Positions 10,766 to 22,431 of a stretch of DNA of 64,000 nt are shown piece by piece. The stretch comes from Cheiracanthium punctorium. Taxonomy: Eukaryota; Arthropoda; Arachnida; Araneae; Cheiracanthiidae. Location of the stretch: positions 186,001 through 250,000 of the forward strand of contig JAWZYV010019454.1 in assembly GCA_038373885.1 (NCBI GenBank), written 5' to 3'. The translations under genes and the position numbers were made by a program. Below the pieces are notes generated by a model that did no database searches, was not told the DNA's origin, and was given only the letters and a program-made list of their open reading frames with translations. Position 1 is the stretch's first letter, and each line of letters starts with the position of its first letter.

Positions 10766-13700
10766 GTTTGAGAGCTTAACTTTGTAATCAATTTATGTAT
10801 TTAAATCTTAATTCATGAAACAAACAATACGCAAATCTCTACAAGATTATTCTTTTGGTCAAAAAGTATGCATTCACAAAGTTCCATGAAGGTCCATATA
10901 TGTCTACGTAGTTCATTTCTTCCTAAATACCTATCTACCTGCGATTTTCTACCACCGTGTATTTCTGTGTCACTTTAATAAAACCAGAGCATTTATTTAT
11001 TTATTTATTTATTCTGTGAGCGTAAGTAATTACTTAATTACTAATGATCGCGACCATCGCTTCATATGTTGTATCTTTAACCATTTTCATGTAAAATAAA
11101 TGATTCACTTTTAAATAAAATAAAAATTATGCTACATTGCAACAAATTTATTATGTAGTATTATATTTAAGCATCGATCTATCTAACATATATTTCACAA
11201 AGCTGCCTGTAACAAAAACTGATTCAAGATAATAAAAAATTGTATGTATTTATTTATATCTCAAATTTTAAATTTATACAAAGCAATGGTATTCAATGTT
11301 TGAACGGAAGAACTTCCGATCTGGGAATTTTCAGTTTTCTGAAAATAATACAAAGGCTTTCTATTTCTTTTCAAACAACAAAAATTCTGGAGATGTGGCT
11401 AGTTGTATATTTGGCTTATTTATTTTTCTTTCAAAATATGTGAATACCAAAATTTTCGATATAGGAACACAGTAAGTGATTATATGATTTATCAAATTAT
11501 AGTTGCGGTCTAGAAACTAACTTACAAAAAGCTATTTTATTAATAAAAATAAAATGTTCCTAAATAGAATATTTAAGTTTTTTTTAACTTTTACAAATTT
11601 AGAATATTCATTTTGTTTTCTTAAAATGTTTTTACTTTACTTTTTTATAGTTGTTTACATTAGATTATATTTTATTACTTTTTTTTAAATGTATCTAAAT
11701 GAAAAGAAACATGGACTCACTTAAACAAATATAGAGCTTTAATTTTATGTACAAAGCAATTTTTAGTTTAGTTTTTACAAAAGGCATTTGTGCATTTCAT
11801 TACGTTAAATAGCGTATTAAATGTAAATTGACTCGAAACTTTATTCCTAAGATTCGCTGAACCGTGTGATTATGCACTTAAAAAGATTACATATAATCAC
11901 GTTCTCTAAGGTCTATTTAATTTTTATGAATTAATTAAGTTATTACTTTAATACATTCTTTTCAACAAATACATGTTTTTAAGAAAATATGTAACATACA
12001 GTCGATTTAATTATTCTTATTAATTTATGAGCTAAATAAATGTCAAACTATATTAATAGTGGTATAAAAAAGTTATGAATTTTTTTTTAAATTAAATTTG
12101 CGAAACTTGAAAAAAAGGAAGTTTATCGTCATAAAATGAAAAACAGAAGCAACTAATAAGAGCATTGAGCAAATAAATCAATAAAAAGTATAGGCGATAA
12201 ACTGAAGAAAATATGAAAATGTGGCATTTTTAGATTTTTTTTTTAAAGAAAAAGGTAAACATTAAGTATATTTACAGACGAAAAATAAGATTAATTTTTA
12301 GAAGTTGCTTGCATAAACCAGTAAACGGAACGAAAATGCAAGATCATAGTTTTTTTAATCAAAGTATCACTTTTGAAAAGTAATGCGCTTTTTGTTTTTT
12401 TAAACTAATATTTTACAAATAAACATTCAGAATTCTTCAGAATTACAGTCAAAAACTGAGAAGTGCTTCTGAAATTTCGTATTAATTTATAATAAATCAA
12501 GGTGCAGCGTGGAATAGAACAAAATTAAAAAAATAAAACCTTAACTAATTAATAATGGATCTTTTCTCCGATATGTAATCTTGATTTGAAAATGTAAGTT
12601 CACATATAAAGTTTTCAAACATACTTATAGTCTGTTTCATACAAGTTCAATCATTAGTGATTGCAAAACTATTACTCAGTAATTTAGAATCAATCATCTT
12701 GATGAATATATTATGTCATATCAAGTAATTATGTAATGCCCAAGAACATGTAATTTCAATCAATTTCTTTTCGAATTCAATCATTGTAATTTTTATGGAT
12801 TTATATTTTTATATGCATAAAAATTATATGTTTAGTTTTTTTTCTGTTTTTTTTTTTACATGCTTATCTCAGATTTAAATATCATATTAAAACTTATGGA
12901 AATAAATGACACTAAATTTTAAAATGGTGGTATCATATATCTAAGACTAGAACGTATATTTAATATATGTTCTAAATTAGCATAAATCTCTCCCTGTGTG
13001 TAGATGAACCCTAATAACTGTTTCAGACACTAAATTTAAATGTTAATAGTGTCACTTTTTCATGACTGAAAATTTTTCTTAAATAGTACGATGAAAAATG
13101 ACTGCCTTGTAAAGACATTTGCTGCATTCGATAGCCATATGTATATTTTTAAAAATAAATTAATGAAAATGACTTCACTTTCTAATTTTGACTTCAGTCT
13201 CTTTAATTATTTTTCCGTGGTATTGTCCACTTTAAAAGGGAATATAAAAACGAGACAGATATGCATTACCTTACAAAAGTTTTCTTATTTTCTTTGTGTT
13301 TCACCGGTTGGAAAAAATATTCTCTAAAAGTGCATTAATAGTCCAGCAAATAACATATAAAAAGAGCTGCAATTATTTTTTCAAATTAATATGTATAATA
13401 TTCAATACACATGCATGTGTAATTCGTATATCAAAGTAATATGTTTCAAACACAAATTTTCTCTTTCCTAAATATATTGATGAAGTTCAACTTTTTCCAA
13501 TGTTCATTGTTAATTTTTTGTAACAAAAAAAGCCCATTAATCTTTATTTATAGGTCTATAAATGAGCAGTCCATTTAATGATTCAAGAAGACCTTATTGC
13601 ACGTTTTCGTTTTTGAATATCTTTACAACTACTTTCTGAAACAGAGTGTTTGATTTTATCTCCTAGTGTTTCTTGACATGAATCTGATAAGGCCATTAAT

Positions 13701-13980
13701 TTTACTTTTTAGGGAACTTAACTTTGATGTAGAGTAAATGAACAGATCAATGCTATACATGCATCTAATGACATCTTTTCATTTTCAGTCTAGCAAATTC
13801 TTACAATGGGCGGCAGTGTCACTTAACCGCGCTGTGGCTTCACAATGGATTTATCACCTCCCATTCTATCAATTTTCCATCACGTTTCTGTATCTTCTCT
13901 AACATACAAAGTAGCGGATTCGTTTGTATGTACTTTTAAACGCGCTAAGTTCAGTAACTACCCATTCGATTTTTAAAATT
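10766..13980. other. Long AT-rich spacer with a (TTTA)n run
   Basis: A (TTTA)n microsatellite lies at 10991-11013; otherwise AT-rich single-copy-looking DNA. Frames of 67 and 78 codons at 11240 and 13091 lack recognisable motifs. I see no genes or transposon ends. Confidence 0.45.
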
Positions 13981-14523
13981 CTTTTATTATTTATTTATTT
14001 ATTTATTTATTTATAAAAGAAATGCACACTATAGATTAAAATCCACTTACAGTGGTGCATATAAAAGGACAAATTACATAAGACAAAATTAAAAAATAAA
14101 ATACAGAGATAAAATAAATACCAGTCATGACTGCAAAAGTCCAAAACACTTAACTTTAAAAACTTCAAAAGACATGTTAAAAATATTCAAGTCCAAAGAA
14201 AACTTTTCATAACGGAAAGTATATGTAATTATATTTTATAATTGGATCCACAAATAAATTACTATTACGAAGAGACCTGTGCGGTACATTTACACAAATA
14301 CTCTGAAGAATATCATTACAGTCTACCATATTATTGACAACTTTACAAAAAAATAATAAACGACATAGATCACGACGAGAACTTAAACTAGGAAGACCAA
14401 AAACACTTCTCAAGTAAGATGAAGAAATATTCTAATGTAAATAGGATTTCTTTTGTAGTATAAATAACGTGCAAACAACCATTAATCCAACGTGCAAACA
14501 AACGTGCTTTTAGTATTCGATGG
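13981..14523 (-). pseudogene. Non-LTR retrotransposon (LINE) reverse transcriptase C-terminal relic with 3' tail
   Basis: On the minus strand, 14413-14210 encodes LPSLSSRRDLCRLLFF followed by CKVVNNMVDC, ICVNVPHRSLRNSNLF and a hydrophobic end. This is the C-terminal thumb-region pattern (hLPSL..RR..h..hhF.K..N...D) common in jockey/CR1-like LINEs, known from family comparison. The reading frame is interrupted upstream by an in-frame stop near 14435. The 3' end on this strand runs into a (TAAA)n tail at 14014-13985, as many LINE 3' ends do. The upstream part is cut by the hAT insertion at 14532. Only the last part of the element remains, so it cannot be mobile. Confidence 0.75.
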
Positions 14524-14531
14524 CCCAATTA

Positions 14532-15043
14532 CAGTGGCGCACACAAGGGGGGGTCCAGGGGGTCTGGACCCCCCCATCGGCTTTGATTTTTTTTTTCGAT
14601 TGATTATTACCCTATATCTATAGTAAATAAAATGATTCCAAAAAAAGGTAATAATAGTTTCAGTTCTAATAAATAAAAAAAGAAATTTTTTTTCTCGTTT
14701 TCCTCAACTTTTCAAAAACGAACTGAAAGCGAACATAAAACGCCATCTTGTTCTCATAACTGAACAACTATTACTTTCCTTCCTATTGTACTGTGTAGTG
14801 TATTCTTAGGGAACTAGATGGGACGAGTTTTGATGAATTCCATCTAATGAAACGAGTTCTTTCATCACTGATTTTTGTCAATCTGGAACATCCCTAAAAG
14901 TTGGACCCCCCCCCAAACTGTAAAAGTTGAACCCCCCCAAATTGTAAAAGTTGAACCCCCCCCCCGAACTGTAAAAGTTGGATCCCCCCCAAACTGTAAA
15001 AGTTGGACCCCCCCCCCAGCTAAAAATCCTGTGTGCGCGCCTG
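14532..15043. mobile_element. hAT-type MITE with 8-bp target duplication
   Basis: Termini CAGTGGCGCACACAAGG on the left and, reverse-complemented, CAGGCGCGCACACAGGA on the right are inverted repeats. The element is flanked by the identical 8-mer CCCAATTA at 14524-14531 and 15044-15051. An 8-bp duplication with CAG...CTG-type ends is diagnostic of the hAT superfamily. There is no transposase. The right half is a C-rich minisatellite and the left subterminal region has a G/C-run hairpin (GGGGGTCTGGACCCCCCC). It sits next to the LINE relic and separates it from any upstream sequence. Confidence 0.88.
14896..15020. repeat. C-tract minisatellite inside the hAT MITE
   Basis: About five tandem units of roughly 25 bp, each of the form AAAAGTTGGA + C-run + AAACTGT, with C-runs of varying length and small changes (GTTGAA, GTTGGA). 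Overlapping proline-rich frames across it come from the repeat and are not genes. Confidence 0.85.
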
Positions 15044-15051
15044 CCCAATTA

Positions 15052-15889
15052 TCATCAATTTTTTTTTTTTAATTTTCAAAGTGTAAGCGATCTGGACGCT
15101 ATTCTACCTTCTTGCAAGGTTCAAATACTCAAAATAAAATTTAAAAATAAAATCAGAATAAAACAGAAATCAAAGAATTAAACTGTTCTAATAACCTCTG
15201 ATTTCCCAATATCGGAAAAAGACATCGTTCTAAGTAAGAGCTCCACAAATAGAAGGGGCCGGGGGTTCAGAATTCATCGTCGCATCACTGCAGCAGAGGG
15301 TGGAAGGCGGGGCTGTCTACTGTCCGAAGTTTATAGAGTTGGGTGTAAAGACAATCGTACATTGTTCGTTGTTCTCGAACGAAAAAAAGCCGCAGATTTA
15401 CTTCTGGGGTAATTTCTTGGGGAAGTTGTCGATGCCATGTTCAAATGTTCGTCCTTTTACTTATACCGGATGCGAAGTCCTTAAAAACTAGACTGCCGGC
15501 TACGAAACTACCACCCATTTAGCACCAAGAATGCTACGGACGCAAGTAATACTACCACCCACCTCATCCATTGAGGAAAGTTATAAATAGGCTGTATAAC
15601 ACATCACTCTACTACCTATGTACTATATAAGCTAGTGAGGCGATTCATTGGAAACAGATCATTCAAAATATTCGGTTTTCTTGAATCACTCACTCACTTG
15701 GCTCATTCGTTTGAGCCATCATGATCCGAATCGCCTTAGGCTCGAAGAATGTCGACTAACAGCCTTCTTGAGTCTTCTTGAGCAAAGAAACTGACACTCT
15801 TACATAAGAATAAAATAAATTAAAATAGGAATAGGCTAGTTAGTGAAAGAATAATTATCCCTGCACGGTCATGTAATAAGCACTTGTAT
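15052..15889. other. Spacer between two LINE relics
   Basis: Contains a T-run, a small G-rich stretch near 15256-15266 and an imperfect hairpin around GGCTCATTCGTTTGAGCC (15709-15726). The 63-codon frame at 15300 has no recognisable motif. The left part may be older LINE sequence displaced by the hAT insertion, but I cannot show that. Confidence 0.4.
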
Positions 15890-16662
15890 AAAGTGGTTGG
15901 TTGGTAAGTTGAAGTTTTGTGGCACAAGATCCAGAAAGGATAAACTGCGCCAAACTTAAAGTATAGTAATAACATATACAGTATAATGTAACTAGTAGAA
16001 AATATGATTATGTAAAAGATAAAAAATGCAAAACACTAAAACCAAGATAAAAGCAATAGAGAACAAATTTTAAATCAGTAAAAGAGTAGTCAGCGGTAAA
16101 AAGAAAAACTAATCTGGATGGGGAGTCCCATTCAGACACCAGTCATAGCAAGAACTTCACGTCACACTGAGTAAAAAATAACATTGCTATGAAGGAAGTG
16201 AAACAAATTCGTATGTGCGATTTCACCCAAGATTTCGTCAAGTCTAGGATGAGGGTATTTAAAATAAGTCCGATAAAAATTGTCAAAAGCTTTACTATTG
16301 GTCGAAATATAACTGATGGAGAGATGAGTATGGCAATGAAAACACAACGATGCCAGTTCACCGAGTAGGTTTTTGTGAGCGAGCCTGGTATGCCCCATAC
16401 GAAGACGTGTCAAAATTACATCGTACTTTCGATAGGGCTGAGACGGGCAGTGAGTTAGAGACGGGTGTAGGGAATGTAGCTTACTTTGTGTTTTGCTATT
16501 CCATTGATTGAGCCAGTTTTAGTTTTACAAGAAATAGCAGATTTTATATCGCTATAAGGAAGATGACCAGTATAAAGATCAGTAGATTATCTGGCTAATT
16601 CGTCAGCTCTTTCGTTCCCAGGGATTCCCATATGGCTAGGTACCCAACACGTGTATAAAATA
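15890..16662 (-). pseudogene. LINE relic with RNase H end (jockey/I-like)
   Basis: On the minus strand, 16660-16588 reads CWVPSHMGIPGNERADELAR. This is the conserved end of the RNase H domain found in jockey- and I-type LINEs (WVPSH.GI.GNE.AD.LA, holding the late catalytic His/Asp region), a family fact. An in-frame stop follows at once. After a frame change, 16413 downward reads LRMGHTRLAHKNLLG and then CFHCHTHLS, which matches the usual downstream 'RLR.GH..L.H..LL' and Cys/His stretch. Several stops and at least one frameshift make it non-functional. The 3' boundary near 15890 is not marked by an obvious tail. Confidence 0.8.
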
Positions 16663-16667
16663 GGAAT

Positions 16668-16860
16668 GTACAGGGTGTTCATAAAAAATCTCGATATATG
16701 GACCTGTAACGGCCGTTCCGTTCAACCAACGCAGATGAGATTTCGGATATAGTTATTCAGACGTATGAGCTCAAAATTCTGTGAACGGCAACAAAGTGGA
16801 ACTTGTGGTTAGGGTTATAGGTAGAGAAACTCCAAATTTTCGAACAGAAAACACCCATTT
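16668..16860 (+). mobile_element. Possible Tc1/mariner-type terminus
   Basis: TACAGGGTGTTCATAAAAAA at 16668 has the TA plus CAGGGTGT form used by many mariner-type elements. No matching inverted end was found in the next few kilobases, so this is a solo end or a chance match. It directly adjoins the truncated 5' side of the LINE relic. Confidence 0.35.
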
Positions 16861-17879
16861 TTCCACGTCACAAAATGCTCAGCTTATTCAAAAACCCTAA
16901 AGAGAGTCAGAACGGTACTTGTATCACGAAAAAATGGAACGATATTAAAATGCACCAGATTATTATGGTTATATGTATTTGTTATCATGAAAAGCCGTGC
17001 ATTGCTTATTACATAGGTAATGGTAATCGTCAGGATCATATTGGGTACGTTTTGGTACGTCACGTTTCGCTAGCCAATTGGACTCTTTGCCCGCTGCAGT
17101 CGTTTTAGTATCACACTAAATCTTCTAAAAGATGCTTAAGATTATGATACATTTTTAACCCTTTGAGAGGATGAGACGTAACTATTCCGACCTCTGACCT
17201 CCAGTTTTTACTGCAATACACCGAATATAATTTTTCGAATAAAGTACTAAAGTACATCATGAACTATATTTTAAACCTTAACACAAAATATATACGCATC
17301 ACAAGAACTGGTCTTCTCATAATTATCTTTTATTCAAATTTATTTTTTATGTTGTTGAAATCACCTGACTATTGCCCCATTGCTCACATCCCATTTGCCA
17401 CACCGTAAAAAAAATATCAGAAAAGCTACTACAGAATATCGCATATCAATTGTAAAATTTGAGGAAACTATGCGGCGGAAAAATATTCACGAACGTTATC
17501 ACATCTGGCAGAAAAGTATTAAGAAACGTTTCTGTATATTTCGGAAAAATGTTCAGACGCCTTCCTGCATTGTAAAAAAATGATACTGTAAAAATTACGG
17601 CCAGTTAATTTTTCATTAAGCTGTATTTCTAATGCTTTGAGAATAATTTTTTATCGACACCTAGGTGGAGATTATAGGACTATTATTTTAATACTCACGA
17701 TTATATATATATATATATAATAATTCACTTACTCTATGCTATTTCGAACTGAGGACCATTGGATGCAGATGAATGCCTAAACCTCTATACTGAAAAAGGC
17801 TTTAAAAAGTTTACTGAAATTATGGAGTGATCGCTGTAACGACTCAATCAAATTTTAGTGTTTTCCATCGACGCGAAGG
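16861..17879. other. AT-rich spacer with (TA)n
   Basis: (TA)n at 17702-17719. A CCCTTTGAGAGGATG sequence preceded by TTAA at 17157 resembles a piggyBac-type end but has no partner. Frames of 77 and 67 codons show no motif. Confidence 0.4.
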
Positions 17880-18085
17880 ATGGAATAAAACTTTTAGAGC
17901 TTTTATTCATTTGTATTTTTTGTGGATTAGTTGGAGGAGTTTTTGTGGCACGTATAGTGTTCAATTATGGAAGTTTTGTGGTTTTTATTGGAGGGGTGTG
18001 GTAGGGGGTTTTTTTGTTATTAGAATTCAGCTTTGTTTTTTTTTGTTATGTTTTTTTTTAGGAATTGTTTTTTATTTTAGATGTG
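17880..18085 (+). other. T/G-rich block with a hydrophobic frame
   Basis: About 200 bp with strong T+G strand bias. A 92-codon plus-strand frame starting at 17827 is very rich in Phe, Val and Gly. The bias resembles arthropod mitochondrial coding strands, but no mitochondrial protein motif is clear, and reading it with the mitochondrial code still leaves stops. It could equally be low-complexity sequence bordering the Helitron relic. Confidence 0.25.
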
Positions 18086-18680
18086 CTCAAATGCCGAGAA
18101 AGTGAGTTCTAGCGGTTTGCACAGTTTCCGGCTAGGCGCAATTTACTGAGAGCTTAAAGAAACGGATTTTTGAAAACAAGTGCAAAGGTTTTATTAGAAT
18201 ACAGCGTTAAATTTTAATGATCCGTGCGAAAATAATGCAGTTATTAAGGGATTTCAAGCGATCTATCTTCAGCATTCTCGCGATTTTGAGGAGGATTCTA
18301 ACACTTGGCGCTATTTATCGTAATTTAATCGTCTGCTATTTGGGTTATGAATACACCTGCGTATAAGTTTTTGAAATTTTCATTCAGTTGGAATTGTGCA
18401 TTTTTCTGAGCAGCTTTTCTGCATCTAATGTATTACATCCAGAAAAAAGGATGTTAGAAATATCAATTTTAATTTTGTTTAATCACACTCATGAATAATG
18501 ATACACTTTCCAACTTAATGAAAGAATTAACGAAAATAGGGAAGACCCATGGATTATAACTCTTTTTATATATAGCACTTTAGTGCGTATTTAAAAATCT
18601 GAAAGTGTGTCTGATTTTCTATGATTCTAGCGCTTGGCGCAATTTAATGAGAGGGTATTTTTAAAAACAAGCGTAGGTTA
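18086..18680 (+). mobile_element. Helitron relic (internal fragment)
   Basis: 18086-18290 (CTCAAATGCCGAGAAAGTGA, GTTCTAGCGGTTTGCACAG, then TTTCAAGCGATCTATCTTC) matches the interior of the Helitrons at 19195-19380 and 45894-46095. After about 300 bp of unmatched sequence, 18620-18680 again resembles that interior (AGCGCTTGGCGCAATTTAAT). This decayed copy appears to be the site into which the Helitron starting at 18681 inserted. Confidence 0.65.
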
Positions 18681-20110
18681 TCTTATAAATAAAAATGAAA
18701 TTCTGTTTGTCAATTTGTTGATTTGGGTAGTATACAATTCCACAAAAATGGACCTGTCAGCCTGAAATTTTACACAGATATGTAAAATAATATAGAATAA
18801 ATGATAGTCCACTTTAAAACTTTGAAACTCCACTTTATTTCCGTTCCCGGAATTTAAGAGATTTTTTATGTTCTCCACGCAGAAAGCTTTACGTAATATT
18901 AACCCCTGTAGGGAAAAAAGTGTGTGAAATAAGCATCTTGGTTGCCATGTGTGGCGATTTTGCCGAATAAAATGTTTTAAATTCTTAAAGTAAAAATAAA
19001 AGAATAATAATGATTTTTTTAGTTTATTTTTTTAGGTTATTTTTTTAATTATAATATCGTGTGCGCATAAGAAATGAGAGCAGGAATGAAATGTTTTATA
19101 CGCAAAACAATGACGATCGAAGATATCCGAGACTAATATGTAATTTTTTTTAGTTTGGCGAAAAAAAAAAATGGCTGCTAGGCCGATTTTTAGAGAGTGA
19201 GTTCTAGCGGTTTGCACGGTTTTAGGCTTTTTGGCGCAATTTACTGAGAGCTTAAGGGAATAGCATTTTTGAAAACAAGTGTATAGGTTTTCTTAGAATA
19301 CAGCATTAAATTTTAACTATCCGTGCAGAAATAATGCAGTTATTAGGGCATTTCAAGCGATGTAGCTTCAGAATTCTCGCCAATTGAGTACATTGATTTA
19401 ACTTGGGGGAAATCCGCCAAATTTCAGAAAATTGAAATCTTCGCATTTAGTACATCGAGGTAACGATGAATAAAACATGTTATAGTTGATAATTTAAAAA
19501 ATGCGGCTGTATTAAGGGATTCCACTTTTCAAATAAATGCCTGGCGGTCGAACCATTTCCCATTTTGATTGCTGCTAAGGCAATGCTTCGAATGATTCCC
19601 TGAAAAAACTCTTGCAAAATGGCGTATGCTGGCACTTTGGCGAGGCTTAGATTTGAAACTGGATTTTACTTGAGACTGGTATATACGTATAATAAGACTG
19701 GTTATAGATAAAAATGAATGTTGGTATGTGAGTAGGAGGTTGAAAAACTCCAGCACCGTTTTACCGATCACCATGAAATTTGGTTCACCTAAGTTTTTTA
19801 TCATGGAGAAGGTTTTTATGCTATCCGTTTTCCTCTAACTTTTCACTAGGTGGCGCAGCAGAACGTCGAATTCTATTCCGTTTAGCCGTTTGCTATGCGA
19901 ATATCGTCCAACCAATTTCGATGAAATTTGGTACACGCGAATATTAGAACACGGAGAATATTTTTCACTATCCATTTTGCTGTAACTTGCCGCTAAATGG
20001 CGCTGCAAAGCATCAACTTCTATACCGTTCGACTGATCGGCATAAAATTTTTTATACTTACACATTTGAGCACGAAGAATATATTCTAACTGCGTTATTA
20101 ACATATAAAA
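18681..20110 (+). mobile_element. Non-autonomous Helitron, 3'-truncated
   Basis: Begins with TCTTATAAATAAAAATGAAA directly after an A, as Helitrons do, and is collinear with the complete copy at 45361-47469 for about 1.4 kb. It includes GGACCTGTCAGCCTGAAATT, GCGAGGCTTAGATTTGAAAC and the first monomers of the internal repeat (CACTAGGTGGCGCAGCAG, CGCTAAATGGCGCTGCA). The similarity stops near 20110, and the terminal hairpin and CTAG end are missing. No Rep/helicase coding was seen; the minus-strand frames at 19529 and 19835 recur in the other copy but look like repeat by-products. Confidence 0.85.
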
Positions 20111-20579
20111 TAATCTCATTTCTTCCTTTCAAATTAAAATTTCAATGGCGCCCTCTATGATTGGAAAACAAATCTCGCTGTTAAGACTTAAAAATATTTA
20201 AATGTGCATGTACAGAGCGTCTGAGATAAAGATTTTCTTGCCGCCGTGAATATTTTACTTCCCAAAAACGGGAATTCGAAAGTCCGAATTCAGCATAGGT
20301 AGTTTACGCTATATTTTCGTAAACCTTTCTGTAATATGTAGCATTTCTCATTTTTTAGAAAATGTATCATGATCACAGGTTTAACCTGTTCTCTCTTGTC
20401 TTTGGAAGGGATACAACGGTGAACGTTCCCCTTTTGTGTCCGATATCGCTTTCAAATATGAGTATTTGAATGCTTCAATAGGACCAATTGCTTTTTAATT
20501 CACACTTTTCTTACGAAAATTATTTTCATAAATAATTAATGAAATTACAGTTTCTTAATTCTACATTTTAGGCCCTACT
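20111..20579. other. AT-rich spacer
   Basis: Between the truncated Helitron and a SINE. Nothing recognised. Confidence 0.4.
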
Positions 20580-20800
20580 ATGAACGAGTGGATAAGACAC
20601 TGTGTACATGGTAGATGGCTAAAGTGTGGAGGTCCAGGTTTCTGGTCTACCACATTGCTTTCGATCTAACAGTCTGGATTTTGAGGCTGTTTTCTCCAGA
20701 TGTAACGTGAATATGCGTTAAAAACTCCTTACAAAGTCCATTCGCATAGGGCACCGCCTCCTAGGCACATACCCTTCGTGCACGTTTGCCTTAACATACA
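20580..20800 (+). mobile_element. tRNA-derived SINE, family 1, copy D
   Basis: The head has GAACGAGTGGATAAGACACT (A-box region), TGGTAGATGGCTAAAGTGTG and GGTCCAGGTTTCTGGTC (B-box region). The body (TTTTCTCCAGATGTAACGTG, AATATGCGTTAAAAACTCC) and a tail near TTTGCCTTAACATACAA match the family. Confidence 0.8.
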
Positions 20801-21657
20801 ATACACTTTATATTCTATATTTTCTAGTCTGTGACAATTCATATAATAATTATATAATATTAGTTTACTTATTTAAATCTATACTTATTGTTATTCAACA
20901 AATATAAACCGTTATACAAATTCCAAATTTTATTTTTTAATTATTTGACATTTACACGAAACTTTCACTGACAGAAAAACTGGCACTTGGTGTGTACTAG
21001 TTTTATAATATTTGTTTTTCTGCTAAACCTACTTATATAGGTCAAAGAAATTTCGAAGCTTTTATCATCATCAAATTCTTCACTGGAAATGCTTTCAGAG
21101 TTCACAGAATGAAAGATTTAATTACCTCTAAATCTCGAAAGTTTCTTCAAAAGTTTCATTTCCCTTCACTTTTCGAGTAGAATCTAGGTTGCTTTTTTTC
21201 GTTGTGTTATGAAAAACAAAGGAAGCCAGTAATAAAATTTCTGCGAATTTTGAAGAGATGCACATGAAAAAATTGTTTTCCTTAGATAAAAGCGTTTGGG
21301 GCGCGGAATTTTAAAATAGTAATGAGCGAGTCTTCCAGTTATTGGAAATGTATGGATTATAAATAGCGGAAACTGTCATAAATACGTTAAAGAAATCAAA
21401 ATTGAAAATATACGCCCACCGATTAGAAATTAAAAGAACATTCGCCCTTTATCCAATAAAATATGTACAGGTTGGTTCAGAACTCTGTATGAACGCATGT
21501 AAAGTGTGGGGCGACATCACGTCAGTTCAGGATTACATAGCATTGTGGATTCGGAAGTGTTGCTTGTATTTACCTGTAAATAATCACTTTAATCCTGCAT
21601 TCAGTGCGCAATCCAAATTTTAATAATCAGTCCCGTTAAAAATCAGTTTTAGTCAAG
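20801..21657. other. AT-rich spacer
   Basis: AT-rich. A 73-codon plus-strand frame at 21402 lacks any recognisable motif. Nothing else seen. Confidence 0.4.
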
Positions 21658-22209
21658 TGCGCAACCCTTTGGGAAAGATCCTTTAGAAGGACCTTTGACA
21701 AACTCGTTACTCGGCAGCTGGCTGTGCGGCACAGCCAGCTGCCGTCAAAAAAGGGTCTCTAGATCTGTGGCACGCGATGAACATTTCGATCGTCGGCCAT
21801 CTTGTTGGTAGTTAAGTCGAGCTATGGCAACGGCTGCCCTTTTTTCAGCATTGGGAAAGGGTTGCGCCTCAAAGGGTCTCTAGATCTGTGGCACGCGATG
21901 AACGTTTCGATCGTCGGCCATCTTGTTGGTAGTTAAGTCGAGCGATGGAAACGGCTGCCCTTTTTTCAGTGTTGGGTAATGTATCCAGCTGTTCTCGCAT
22001 TCTTCTATTTTTCAGCAGATGTCAGTGCTGTTAAAAATAATCGTGACCATTTTTTGATGGGAAATGACGAGCTAAAAAGTAAAGGATTCTCGTGGAGCTA
22101 AGTCACCCGCAACTATTTTTATAGAAATCAGATCTATTCTTCGTGACTGGCAACAGTCAAAACGTCAGAGTTTGGTGCTTCCAAAGCGGGAACACTGCGC
22201 GTTAAAGGG
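21658..22209 (+). mobile_element. piggyBac-type MITE, copy 2 (chimeric)
   Basis: The right end, GCGCGTTAAAGGG followed by TTAA at 22210-22213, is typical of the family. The left TIR is degraded (TGCGCAACCCTTT). Internally, the palindrome arm TCTCTAGATCTGTGGCACGC ... CTGCCCTTTTTTCAG occurs twice as a direct repeat (about 21756-21849 and 21877-21970). An element terminus (TGCGCCTCAAAGGG, about 21864) is fused in the middle. This suggests recombination between two copies. The GCAGCTGGCTG ... CAGCCAGCTGC core hairpin is present at 21715-21742. Confidence 0.8.
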
Positions 22210-22431
22210 TTAACAACTACATGAACACGTCGTTTCCGACCCACATTTCTATGTAATTATAAACCCTCTTGGTTCCTTCTACCACCTCTTACATTTAATG
22301 TTTTTCAGATTTTTGAATCACCATGCATGTTTCATATGCTTTAATCAGTCCAAAACAAATCAAACTTAACCGTATTAAGTTAAACCGCAATATTATTCAT
22401 TAAAACAAAACAGATTTTTTTATAAGTATTA

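Noticed and set aside
14875..15181. Overlapping proline-rich frames (VEPPQ/VKVGPP repeats)
   Set aside because: They are the translation of a C-run minisatellite inside a hAT MITE, not a gene.
17157..17178. TTAACCCTTTGAGAGGATGA as a piggyBac-type end
   Set aside because: Only one end is visible and the inner sequence does not match either MITE family.
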